Assembly (NCBI GenBank): GCA_910586575.1
Contig: CAJUJQ010000012.1
Span: 1 to 40,090 of the forward strand
Length of the DNA: 40,090 bases
DNA from: an uncultured Clostridia bacterium
GTDB taxonomy: Bacteria > Bacillota > Clostridia > Oscillospirales > Butyricicoccaceae
Direction of reading: 5' to 3'
Within the stretch, counting starts at the first letter, position 1. Each line of letters starts with the position of its first letter. Position numbers and translations under genes: made by a program. Shown here piece after piece: positions 7,540 through 15,960 of the stretch. The notes below the pieces were generated by a model. The model had not been told where the DNA came from and made no database searches. It worked only from the letters and a program-made list of their open reading frames with translations.

Positions 7540-10050
7540 TTGGAAGAAAAGAAAGATGACCGAAGCTTTATGCTCAAACTGGCGACCTTTATCGTAGATA
7601 AACGGAACGGGATATTCCTGGCGTTTATCGGCGCGATTATTTTCTGTGCCATCGCGTCGGGATGGGTACAGGTCTGCAACGACATCACCCAGTACCTGCC
7701 CGGTGAATCCGAAACCCGGCAGGGGCTGACGCTGATGGAAAACGAGGTGACAACCTACGCCACGGCGCGCGTGATGATCTCCAACATTTCACGGACGCAC
7801 GCCGCCGGGCTGGCGTCCGGGCTGGAAGCCATCGACGGGATTTCGGCGGCGGAATTCCTCGACGAGGACGCCGACCCGCCGCTGGACGCCGAGGATATCG
7901 AAGCGCACTACACCCGCGCGGCGGCGCTGATTGACGTGACGTTCGAGGGCGAAGAGGGCGACGAAATCTGCGAGACCGCCATGGCGGAGCTGAAAGAACG
8001 CCTTGCCGGTTACGACCTTTACATATCCAGCCCGGTCGGCAACTCCGAGGCCGCGCTGCTGGACGCCGAAATGAACATCGTCATGCTGGTAGCGGTCGTG
8101 ATTATCGTCAGCGTGCTGCTGTTTACCTCCAAAACCTATATGGAAATCCCGGTGCTGCTGATGACCTTCGGCTCGGCGGCGCTGCTCAACAAGGGCACCA
8201 ACTTCCTGATGGGCGAAATTTCCTATATCACCAATTCGGTTGCGATTGTCTTGCAGCTGGCGCTGGCGATTGACTACGCAATCATCCTCTGCCACCGTTA
8301 TACCGAGGAACGCGAGCACCTGGACGCGCATGACGCGGTCGTCGTCGCGCTGTCCAAGGCCATCCCGGAGATTTCCGCAAGCTCGCTGACCACCATTTCC
8401 GGCATGGTCGCAATGATGTTCATGCAATTCGGTATCGGGCGCGACATGGGCACGGTACTGGTCAAGGCGATTATCCTCAGCCTGCTGTCGGTGTTCACGC
8501 TCATGCCGGGGCTGCTGATGCTGTTCTCGAAATGGATTGACAAGACCCACCACCGCAGCTTTGTCCCCCAAATTGATAAATGGGGCAAGCTGGTGCTCAA
8601 AACACGGTTTATCCTGCCGGTGCTGTTCCTGTTCGCGCTGGGCGGGGGCTTCTACTTCTCCAACCGCTGCCCCTACGTCTACGGCGAAAGCACGCTGACG
8701 ACCGCCAAGCAGAACGAGGTGCAGATTGCCGAGAAAAAAATCAACACCGCGTTCGGCTCAACCAACGTCATGGCGCTGCTGGTGCCCAAGGGCGACTACG
8801 AAAAGGAAGGGCGGCTGCTGCGCGAGCTGGAAGCGCGGGAGGAAGTCGATTTTACCATGGGGCTTGCCAACGTGGAGGCGATGGACGGCTATGTCCTGAC
8901 CGACCGGCTTGCGCCGCGCCAGTTCGCCGAGCTGACCGACGTGGACATTGAAGCGGCGCGGCTGCTGTACTCGGCCTATGCCGCCGAGCAGGAGGACTAC
9001 GGGCGGATTGTCAGCTCGATTGACAGTTACGATGTCCCGCTGATTGACATGTTCCTGTTCCTTTATGATAAAAAAGAGGAAGGCTTTGTCGAGCTTGACC
9101 CCGAAATGGACGCCGATATCAACGACCTGTACGACCAGCTGACCGACGCCAAGCGCCAGTTGCAGGGCGAAAACTATACCCGCCTGCTGGTCAGCCTGAA
9201 CCTGCCGGAGGAAAGCCCGGAAACCTTCGCGTTCCTGAAAACCATCCATCAGATTGCGGGGAAATATTACGACGATGTTTACCTGGTCGGCGACTCGACC
9301 AGCGACTACGACCTGTCCACCTCGTTCAGCCGCGACAACATTGTAATCAGCGTGCTGTCCGCGCTGTTCGTTATCATTGTGCTGCTGTTCACCTTCCAGT
9401 CGGCGGGGCTGCCGGTGCTGCTGATTGCGGTCATCCAGTCCAGCGTGTGGATTAACTTCTCGTTCCCCTACCTGACAAGCACCAACCTGTTTTTCCTCAG
9501 CTACCTGATTGTCAGCTCGATTCAGATGGGCGCGAATATCGACTACGCAATCGTCATTTCCAACCGCTACATGGAGCTGAAAAAAGAAATGCCCATCCAG
9601 GAAGCGATTGTCGAAACGCTCAACCAGTCGTTCCCGACGATTGTCACCTCGGGCACCATCCTGACCGCCGCCGGGCTGCTGATTGGGCAGCTGTCCTCCA
9701 ACCCGGCGATTTCGTCCATCGGCTCCTGCCTGGGGCGCGGCACCATTATTTCCATGCTGCTGGTTATGAGCGTCTTGCCGCAGATTCTGCTGCTGGGCGA
9801 TACCATCATTGAACGCACGGCGTTCACCCTCAAAAAGCCCGATATCGTCCAGACCGGCACGGGCGCGCTGCGCGTCAACGGCCATGTGCGCGGCTATGTA
9901 CAGGGCGTTGTCAACGCCGAAATCCACGGCTCGATTCAGGGCCGCGTGAGCGCGGTGGTCGATGTCGGGGCGATGGAAGACGAGGGAAACTATGGGCTGC
10001 TGCCCGTCCCGCCGGACGGGAGGAAGGAGGAGGACGGCGATGAAACGTAA
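7540..10050 (+). CDS. MMPL/RND family transporter
   Basis: This 836-residue membrane protein has the MMPL/RND architecture: TM1 (GIFLAFIGAIIFCAIASGWV), an extracytoplasmic domain, TM2-6, a second extracytoplasmic domain, and TM7-12. Each half carries the Asp-Tyr pair thought to relay protons in this superfamily: LALAIDYAIILCHRYTEE near residue 243 and GANIDYAIVISNRY near residue 668. Substrates of relatives are lipids, drugs or envelope polymers; none is identifiable here. The preferred start is TTG at 7540, because AGAAAGG-G upstream matches the 16S tail at 9-10 nt spacing. An in-frame ATG at 7501 has no ribosome binding site. The last 60 residues form a soluble tail with short Gly/Val repeats (NGHVRGYVQGVVNAEIHGSI). 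The gene overlaps the GLUG-protein gene by 11 nt. Confidence 0.93.
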   Translation: MEEKKDDRSFMLKLATFIVDKRNGIFLAFIGAIIFCAIASGWVQVCNDITQYLPGESETRQGLTLMENEVTTYATARVMISNISRTHAAGLASGLEAIDGISAAEFLDEDADPPLDAEDIEAHYTRAAALIDVTFEGEEGDEICETAMAELKERLAGYDLYISSPVGNSEAALLDAEMNIVMLVAVVIIVSVLLFTSKTYMEIPVLLMTFGSAALLNKGTNFLMGEISYITNSVAIVLQLALAIDYAIILCHRYTEEREHLDAHDAVVVALSKAIPEISASSLTTISGMVAMMFMQFGIGRDMGTVLVKAIILSLLSVFTLMPGLLMLFSKWIDKTHHRSFVPQIDKWGKLVLKTRFILPVLFLFALGGGFYFSNRCPYVYGESTLTTAKQNEVQIAEKKINTAFGSTNVMALLVPKGDYEKEGRLLRELEAREEVDFTMGLANVEAMDGYVLTDRLAPRQFAELTDVDIEAARLLYSAYAAEQEDYGRIVSSIDSYDVPLIDMFLFLYDKKEEGFVELDPEMDADINDLYDQLTDAKRQLQGENYTRLLVSLNLPEESPETFAFLKTIHQIAGKYYDDVYLVGDSTSDYDLSTSFSRDNIVISVLSALFVIIVLLFTFQSAGLPVLLIAVIQSSVWINFSFPYLTSTNLFFLSYLIVSSIQMGANIDYAIVISNRYMELKKEMPIQEAIVETLNQSFPTIVTSGTILTAAGLLIGQLSSNPAISSIGSCLGRGTIISMLLVMSVLPQILLLGDTIIERTAFTLKKPDIVQTGTGALRVNGHVRGYVQGVVNAEIHGSIQGRVSAVVDVGAMEDEGNYGLLPVPPDGRKEEDGDET

Positions 10051-13000
10051 ACGGTTCCTTGCGGCCTGCCTGACGGCGGCGCTGCTGCTCGGCCTGCTGC
10101 CCGCCTCTGCGGCGGACGGGGGCGCGGTCGAAATCCGGACGGCAAAGCAGCTGTGCGAATTTTCACGCAGCTGTACGCTGGACACCTGGTCGCGCGGCAA
10201 AACCGTGACGTTGGCGGCGGATATCGACCTTACAGGGGTCGATTTTGCACCGGTGCCGACTTTTGGCGGCGTGTTTGACGGCGGCGGGCATACGGTGTCC
10301 GGACTGTCGGTCAGGTGGGACGGTTCCCACCAGGGGCTGTTCCGCTATGTGCAGGAAGGCGCGGTTATCCGGGATTTGAAGGTATCCGGCACGGTCGCGC
10401 CAGGCGGCAGCGCGTCGGCGGTCGGCGGCATCGCCGGGCGCAATTACGGCACCATTCAAGGCTGCTCGTTCAGCGGCACGGCCTCCGGCAAGAACAGTGT
10501 CGGCGGGATTGTCGGCATCAACGAGGGCACCGGCGAGCTGGTTTCCTGCGCGACGTCCGGCGTCGTCTCGGGCGAGCACTTCACCGGCGGCATCGCCGGG
10601 CAGAACCTGGGCGCAGCGGTTTCCTGCGTCAACCGGGCGCAGATTAACACCCGGGAAGAGGAAATCAGCGTTTCCCTTGACGAGTTGAACTGGGAACAGG
10701 TCAACTCCGCCGAAAACGTCCGCGCGCACACCGATTCGGGCGGTATCGCGGGCTATTCCACCGGGATTATCCAGGGCTGCACCAATTATGGTACGGTCGG
10801 CTACCCGCATACGGGGTATAATGTCGGCGGCATCGCCGGGCGGCAGTCCGGCTTCCTGGACGGCTGCACCAACGCCGGTACGGTGTACGGGCGCAAGGAT
10901 GTCGGCGGCATTGCCGGGCAGCTGGAGCCTTACCTGCTGCTGCAATTCTCGGAGGATTCGCTGCAAAAGCTGGACGGGGAGCTGGACACCCTGCGCAGCC
11001 TGATGCGCAGCCTTGGCGACGAGGCCGCAAACACCGGGGATTTGATTGATATCCGCGCAGACGCGCTGACCGGGCAGCTCGAACAGGTGCGCACGGGCGC
11101 GCACGACGTGGCGGATTGGAGCGGGGATTTCGTGGACGGCACGGTCGGTACGGTCAACGAGCTGAGCGCGCGCGCCAGCCGCACCTTTGACCGGCTGGAA
11201 CCGATTTTCTCCAGCCTGGGCGATACCGGCAGCGGGCTGGGCGACGCCTTCCGGCAGGTAAGCGATACCATCGACCAGATTGACGATTCCACCATCTGGG
11301 GAAGGGAAGCCGCCGCCGAGGCGCGGGAAGCGTTTGACCGCATGGGCATCGCCGCGGATGATGCGCGCGCGGCGATGCGCTCGATACGGGACGCGCTGAT
11401 CGCGCTGCGCCGCAACCCGGCGGACCAAAACGCGATGGCGGAAGCGCGCGCGCAGCTGTCCAAGGCGATTTCCGACCTGCGGCGGGCGCTTGAGCAGCTG
11501 GGCGCGGCCCCGGAACGGCTTGCGGAGCTGCTGCGCAGCCTGGAAGCGCTCGGCGGCATCCGTGCGGGCGATACCATCGACAGCCTGATTGCGCTGGGGC
11601 AGGCGTTCCGGCAGGCGGCTCAGGCGGCCGGCGCGCTGTGGGACGGCATGTCCGCCATTATCGACGGCACGAACGGCGCGTCCCTGCACGACCGGCTGGC
11701 TGAAAGCCTCGCCCGCCTGCGGGAAGGGATACGCTCGGGCGGCGACGCAATGGATGTCCTCCGCCGAGCGGCAAGCAGCCTGAACCGCTCCTTTGACAAC
11801 CTGGAAATCCTTTCGGATGAGCTGGACGGCGTGCTTTCCGGCATGTCGGACGCCTTCTCCGACCTCGACCGCGCAATGGGTTCGATGGAGGACAGCGCGC
11901 GCCGGATGGAGGGCCTTTCCCGCGAGCTGGCGGACGAACCGGAGCTGCGCCTTCCGGCGCTGAACAGCGAATATACCACGACGGTAGACAACATTTTTGA
12001 CGCGCTGGGCGGCATTTCGGACGAAGCGGGCGGGCTGCGCCGCGACCTGCGCGGCTCGGGCGACCGCCTGCGCGGCACAGCGGAAGCGGTCAACGATCAA
12101 ATTGGCGTTATCAGTGATTTACTGATGGACGGCTACAATGAAATTCTGGACAACGATGAAGACAAGGAACGGGTAGAGGATATCTCGGACGAGGACGACG
12201 GCGGCAGCCAGGGGCACGTGTCCAATACGGTCAACCAGGGCACTGTCGAGGGTGACGTTGATGTCGGCGGCATTGCCGGTTCGATGGCGGTCGAATACGA
12301 CCTCGACCCGGAGGATGATATCATCCGCAGCGGGCAGCGCTCGGCGAACTTCCGTTATCAAACGCGGGCGGTCGTCACGGCCTGCCGCAACGAGGGCGAT
12401 ATCACCGCGAAGAAAAACGATGCGGGCGGCATCGTCGGGCGCATGGACCTGGGGCGCGTTTCGGACTGCGAGGGCTACGGCACGGTTGCCAGCACGGACG
12501 GTTCTTACGTGGGCGGCATCGTGGGCGCGTCTTACTCCGCCATCCGCAGCAGCTGGGCGAAATGCACGATTACAGGCGAGGACCATGTCGGCGGCATTGC
12601 GGGGTACGCGAACGACCTGTCCGGCTGCCGCGCGCTGGTGAACATTGAAGCGTCCGGCGAATGCGTCGGCGCGATTGCGGGCGACGCGGAAGGCGTGCTC
12701 AGCCAAAACCTTTCCGTAGACGATGCGCTCGGCGCGGTGGACGGCGTCAGTTACGCGGGGCAGGCCGAAGCGGTCAGCTATGAGACGCTGCTGGCGCAGG
12801 ACGCCCTGCCGGACGCGTTCCGCAGCTTTACGGTGACGTTCCTGGTAGACGGCGAGCTTTATCGGCAGGAAACGGCGGACTTTGACGGCAGCCTGGACCC
12901 GGTGCCCGAGGTCCCCGCGCGCGAGGGGCAGTTTGGCGAATGGTCGGACGAAAACTTCAGCAATCTGCGCGCGAATAAGACGGTAGAAGCGGTTTACTTC

Positions 13001-13465
13001 CCCTATATTACGGTCCTGGAGAGCGAAGCCGAACAGGGCGGCAAGCCCCTTGCGCTGGCGGAGGGTGAATTCGACCACCACGCGTCACTGGTGCTGGAAG
13101 CGGCGGAAGGCGCGCCGCCGGGTGCGCCCGGCACGGCGCGGCGGATTGCGGTATCGCATTCGGCCGGCAGGCGCAGCGGACATATTGTGCGCGCGCTGGC
13201 GGCGGAGGACGAAAACGCGGTCTGGCTGGCGCAGGACGGCCATTGGAGCAAGGCGGACAGTGTCCGGGACGGCAGTTATCTGGTCTTTTCAATTGACGGT
13301 GACGAAGCCGTTTTCTGCCTGGGCGGCGAAGCAAACCAGAAGGTAACGCTTCTGATTGCGGCGGGTATCGCGCTGCTGCTCGCGGCTGCGCTCCTCCGGG
13401 GATGCCGCCGCCGCAAAAAGCGCGCCGCCGCTCCGGCGAAACCAACGGAACCAACCAGCGAATAA
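10040..13465 (+). CDS. Large surface protein: GLUG repeats flanking a coiled-coil region, C-terminal TM anchor
   Basis: This 1141-residue exported protein begins with a signal peptide (MKRKRFLAACLTAALLLGLL). Six GLUG-type repeats (V-G-G-I-A-G core) lie at about residues 127, 153, 181, 232, 261 and 288. A ~430-residue region (about 300-720) with no Gly-rich repeats follows. It is strongly helical, with Leu/Ala heptad-like spacing reminiscent of YhgE/Pip-type helical stalks. Five further GLUG-type repeats lie at about 741, 795, 824, 850 and 876. An InlB-like beta segment (VTFLVDGELYRQETADFDGS), one TM helix (about 1104-1122) and a basic tail end the protein. The ATG at 10040 has GGAAGGAGG upstream and overlaps the MMPL stop by 11 nt, so the two are coupled. 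GLUG proteins are often adhesins. Here a partnership with the exporter, perhaps spanning the cell wall, is inferred from coupling. Confidence 0.88.
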   Translation: MKRKRFLAACLTAALLLGLLPASAADGGAVEIRTAKQLCEFSRSCTLDTWSRGKTVTLAADIDLTGVDFAPVPTFGGVFDGGGHTVSGLSVRWDGSHQGLFRYVQEGAVIRDLKVSGTVAPGGSASAVGGIAGRNYGTIQGCSFSGTASGKNSVGGIVGINEGTGELVSCATSGVVSGEHFTGGIAGQNLGAAVSCVNRAQINTREEEISVSLDELNWEQVNSAENVRAHTDSGGIAGYSTGIIQGCTNYGTVGYPHTGYNVGGIAGRQSGFLDGCTNAGTVYGRKDVGGIAGQLEPYLLLQFSEDSLQKLDGELDTLRSLMRSLGDEAANTGDLIDIRADALTGQLEQVRTGAHDVADWSGDFVDGTVGTVNELSARASRTFDRLEPIFSSLGDTGSGLGDAFRQVSDTIDQIDDSTIWGREAAAEAREAFDRMGIAADDARAAMRSIRDALIALRRNPADQNAMAEARAQLSKAISDLRRALEQLGAAPERLAELLRSLEALGGIRAGDTIDSLIALGQAFRQAAQAAGALWDGMSAIIDGTNGASLHDRLAESLARLREGIRSGGDAMDVLRRAASSLNRSFDNLEILSDELDGVLSGMSDAFSDLDRAMGSMEDSARRMEGLSRELADEPELRLPALNSEYTTTVDNIFDALGGISDEAGGLRRDLRGSGDRLRGTAEAVNDQIGVISDLLMDGYNEILDNDEDKERVEDISDEDDGGSQGHVSNTVNQGTVEGDVDVGGIAGSMAVEYDLDPEDDIIRSGQRSANFRYQTRAVVTACRNEGDITAKKNDAGGIVGRMDLGRVSDCEGYGTVASTDGSYVGGIVGASYSAIRSSWAKCTITGEDHVGGIAGYANDLSGCRALVNIEASGECVGAIAGDAEGVLSQNLSVDDALGAVDGVSYAGQAEAVSYETLLAQDALPDAFRSFTVTFLVDGELYRQETADFDGSLDPVPEVPAREGQFGEWSDENFSNLRANKTVEAVYFPYITVLESEAEQGGKPLALAEGEFDHHASLVLEAAEGAPPGAPGTARRIAVSHSAGRRSGHIVRALAAEDENAVWLAQDGHWSKADSVRDGSYLVFSIDGDEAVFCLGGEANQKVTLLIAAGIALLLAAALLRGCRRRKKRAAAPAKPTEPTSE

Positions 13466-13481
13466 TCAGACAAATCAATGG

Positions 13482-13526
13482 GCAGCCTCCCGCCGGGATT
13501 CCTTCCTGGCGGGGGCTGCTGTTTTG
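13482..13526 (+). terminator. Intrinsic terminator of the MMPL/GLUG operon
   Basis: GCAGCC-t-CCCGCC (13482-13494) pairs with GGCGGG-g-GCTGC (13508-13519), followed by TGTTTTG. The stem is strong and sits 17 nt past the stop codon. Confidence 0.85.
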
Positions 13527-13721
13527 TCAATGGAAAATTTTTATAAATTTCACGCCTTATTTCCATCTATCTAGCCAAAAACGGCTTGATTTCCCCAAAA
13601 TGCACAAAACACAGCCGCTTTGCCCAACCGCAAAACCGGTTTTTTCCAGCATTGCCGCCGGCGGCGCATCCCCTGCCCCCGCAAAATACCGGAAATATTG
13701 ATTCCTGCATCAAAAGTGCCC

Positions 13722-13750
13722 TATACATTTGCAGGGAAATATGGTATCAT
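13722..13750 (+). promoter_or_regulatory. Candidate extended -10 promoter for the DUF4330 operon
   Basis: TATCAT (13745-13750) is preceded by TGG, an extended -10 (TGnTATCAT). TATACA at 13722-13727 is a weak -35 at 17 bp. It lies 34 nt before the start codon. Confidence 0.45.
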
Positions 13751-13783
13751 AATAGCTGTATACCGAAAAATGGAGGAAAACAT

Positions 13784-14287
13784 ATGAAAATCATCAATGA
13801 AAAGGGAAAGCTGTTCGGGCTGATTAACATTGTTGACTTTTTGGTGCTGCTGGCGGTGCTGGCGGTTGTCGGCGGCCTTGGCTGGAAGCTGCTCGGCCCC
13901 AAGGTGGTGGAAACCGTTTCGCCGACCGTCACCATGACCTCACAAATGCGTGTGCGCGGCGTCAGCCCGGTCGTGTATAACGACCTGATGGAAAATACCC
14001 AGGTCGGCAAGCATCTGGTTTCGGGCAACGAATACGTGGACGCTGTGATTACGGATATGTGGATTGACGACTACGAAATCCAGATCCAGTGCGCCGACGG
14101 CCGCATTGTCAGCGCGGTAGACCCCGTGAAAAAGGATGTCGTTTTCATGATTGAAGCGCCGGTCCGGAAGGACACCCCCGCGCCCAAAATCGGCACACAG
14201 GAGGTGCGCATGGGCCGGACGTTCATCCTGAAAACCAACGATTTCGAGACAAACGCCAACATTGAATTGGTTGTGATGGGCGAATGA
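13784..14287 (+). CDS. DUF4330 family membrane-anchored protein
   Basis: This 167-residue protein starts MKIINEKGKLFGLINIVDFL and runs into one TM helix (VLLAVLAVVGGLGWKLL), then an extracytoplasmic beta-rich domain, as in DUF4330 proteins. GGAGG sits 8 nt before the ATG. No catalytic residues are evident. Its stop overlaps the start of the O-antigen-ligase-like gene in an ATGA, so the two are translationally coupled. In other Clostridia DUF4330 genes also stand beside O-antigen ligase or polysaccharide export genes (recalled, not checked). A role in surface polysaccharide assembly is inference. Confidence 0.85.
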   Translation: MKIINEKGKLFGLINIVDFLVLLAVLAVVGGLGWKLLGPKVVETVSPTVTMTSQMRVRGVSPVVYNDLMENTQVGKHLVSGNEYVDAVITDMWIDDYEIQIQCADGRIVSAVDPVKKDVVFMIEAPVRKDTPAPKIGTQEVRMGRTFILKTNDFETNANIELVVMGE

Positions 14288-15897
14288 TCCGAGCAATTTT
14301 AGAGGGAAGCGTCCTGATCCAGTTCCTGCGGAAGCTGCCGAAATGGTATCACATGGGGGCAATCGCGCACTTTTTCCAGGCCATCCGCGACGCATATCCC
14401 CATTCCCGGTTCCGGAAGTGGTGGCAGGGGTTCTGCGCGGTGCCGCTGCCGACCGAATACACCGCGAAATATGTCCGCGCGGCCTCCGCTGCCCGCCGCT
14501 GGATTGAAAAATGGGGCGCGTGGATTCGGGAAAGCCTGGTTTACCGCCTGTGCCTCGCGGTGTGGATGCCCATTGCAAGGGTGTGCGGCCCGGGGATTAT
14601 TGGCAGCGTGTGCCGCTTCCTGGGGGTGCGCGGGCTGCTGCTGCTCTGCCTCGCCATGTACCTGCCGATTGACTATGTGCTGCGTTCGGCGCTGCAAATC
14701 GGCTTTCTGGCGTCGGTCTGGGATGAGGGCTTCCTGCTGCTGTGCGTCTGTTACCTGATTTGGCACACCGCCATGGGGCGCGCGCCGCTCGGCTCGCGGG
14801 TTACCCCGGTGGAAGGCTACCTTTGGCTGTTCATCGGCGTGGGCTTCCTGCTGATGTGCGCGGTTTCGCCTGTCCCATCCATTGCCATGGACGGCCTGCG
14901 CGCACAGGTACAGTATTTATTATGGTTCTTTATCGTCGTCCGGCTGATTGAGGATGACCGCGATTTCGGGATCTTTTATGGGGCGCTGCTGGTGCTGGGC
15001 GTGTGTATCGCGCTGCACGGCATCTATCAGTTTATTGTCGCCGTCCCGATTCCGGCTTCCTGGACCTCGGACACCGAACAGGCCGTGCGCACCCGTGTGT
15101 TCTCCATCACGGGCAGCCCCAATATCTGCGGGGCGCTGCTGGTGCTGCTGGCGCCGTTGGCGGCAGGGCTTTCCTATTACAGCAAAAAAACATGGGGGAA
15201 GCTGGCGGCGCTCTGCATGACTGGCGTGATGTGCCTGTCCATCCTTTTTACCTTCTCCAAGGGCGCTTGGCTGGGGCTGGTGGTCGCCATTCTGGTATTT
15301 GCCTGCTTCCTCGACCGGCGGCTGATTGCGCTGATGGGCGCGGGCGCGGCGGCGGCTGTCCTCGCGGTCCCCTCCATCGCCAACCGCATCACCTATCTGT
15401 TCACGGCGGATTACGTGGAAGCCAGCCAGCGGGCGGGGCGCATGGTGCGCTGGGAAACCGGCCTGCGCCTGCTGGAAGAAAGCAACCGCTGGGTCGGCTT
15501 CGGGCTGGGGCGCTTTGGCGGCGCGGTCGCCATGCAAAACAAGGTGATTGAGGAAAGCGAAACCTTTTCCTATTTCTATATGGACAATTACTACCTCAAA
15601 ACCCTGGTGGAAATGGGTTATATCGGGCTGTTCTTCTATCTGCTCCTGTTGTTTGGGCTGGTGCTCTGGTGCCTGCGCGCCATTGGCAGGACCAACCTCA
15701 GCAAAAGCAACCGCGCGCGGGTGCTTCCTGCGGCGCTGTTCTCGGGAATGGCGGGAGTGCTGGCACACTGTTATTTCGAGAATATTTTTGAAGTCCCTTA
15801 TATGATGGCGTATTTCTGGGCAATGGCGGCGGCAATCCTGTATGTCGGGTATTTCCGTAAGCGGCGGCCCAAGGAAAAACGCACCTGGGCATCCTAA
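14284..15897 (+). CDS. O-antigen ligase-like (Wzy_C) polytopic membrane protein
   Basis: This 537-residue protein has roughly a dozen TM segments and the Wzy_C/O-antigen ligase features. These are the loop SITGSPNICGALLVLLAPLA, the FTFSKGAWLGLVVAILVF stretch, and the large extracytoplasmic loop containing RMVRWETGLRLLEESNRWVG followed by GFGLGRFGG. The conserved Arg residues there would bind the polyprenyl-linked substrate. The first ~90 residues are a cytoplasmic extension rich in Trp and Arg, not usual for the family. The family polymerises or transfers sugar chains on lipid carriers at the membrane; in a Gram-positive this means capsule, teichuronic acid or protein glycosylation. The start overlaps the DUF4330 stop. 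A bidirectional terminator follows the stop. Confidence 0.88.
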   Translation: MIRAILEGSVLIQFLRKLPKWYHMGAIAHFFQAIRDAYPHSRFRKWWQGFCAVPLPTEYTAKYVRAASAARRWIEKWGAWIRESLVYRLCLAVWMPIARVCGPGIIGSVCRFLGVRGLLLLCLAMYLPIDYVLRSALQIGFLASVWDEGFLLLCVCYLIWHTAMGRAPLGSRVTPVEGYLWLFIGVGFLLMCAVSPVPSIAMDGLRAQVQYLLWFFIVVRLIEDDRDFGIFYGALLVLGVCIALHGIYQFIVAVPIPASWTSDTEQAVRTRVFSITGSPNICGALLVLLAPLAAGLSYYSKKTWGKLAALCMTGVMCLSILFTFSKGAWLGLVVAILVFACFLDRRLIALMGAGAAAAVLAVPSIANRITYLFTADYVEASQRAGRMVRWETGLRLLEESNRWVGFGLGRFGGAVAMQNKVIEESETFSYFYMDNYYLKTLVEMGYIGLFFYLLLLFGLVLWCLRAIGRTNLSKSNRARVLPAALFSGMAGVLAHCYFENIFEVPYMMAYFWAMAAAILYVGYFRKRRPKEKRTWAS

Positions 15898-15900
15898 AAA

Positions 15901-15941
15901 ACAAAACCGGTACGCTGCCGCGGCAGTAGTACCGGTTTTTG
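15901..15941. terminator. Bidirectional terminator between convergent genes
   Basis: AACCGGTAC and GTACCGGTT close a long hairpin with A-rich sequence to the left and TTTTTG to the right. It can stop both the O-antigen-ligase-like transcript (plus) and the TetM-like transcript (minus, stop at 15961). Confidence 0.85.
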
Positions 15942-15960
15942 TTGATATCGATGAAGAGCA

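Larger units (their letters stand above)
13466..13783. other. Intergenic region between the GLUG and DUF4330 genes
   Basis: No gene is seen. The region contains the terminator of the MMPL/GLUG operon, a perfect palindrome AAAACCGGTTTT (13632-13643), a CCGCCGGCGG hairpin just beyond it, and a candidate promoter for the next operon at 13722-13750. Confidence 0.6.

Noticed and set aside
8758..10200. 480-codon minus-strand open frame opposite the MMPL gene
   Set aside because: It is the antisense of a well-supported transporter, rich in Gln/Arg/His, with no start site features.
10163..12100. 645-codon minus-strand open frame opposite the GLUG protein
   Set aside because: Its Arg/Ala-rich composition and lack of domain or ribosome binding site mark it as a shadow of the plus-strand gene.
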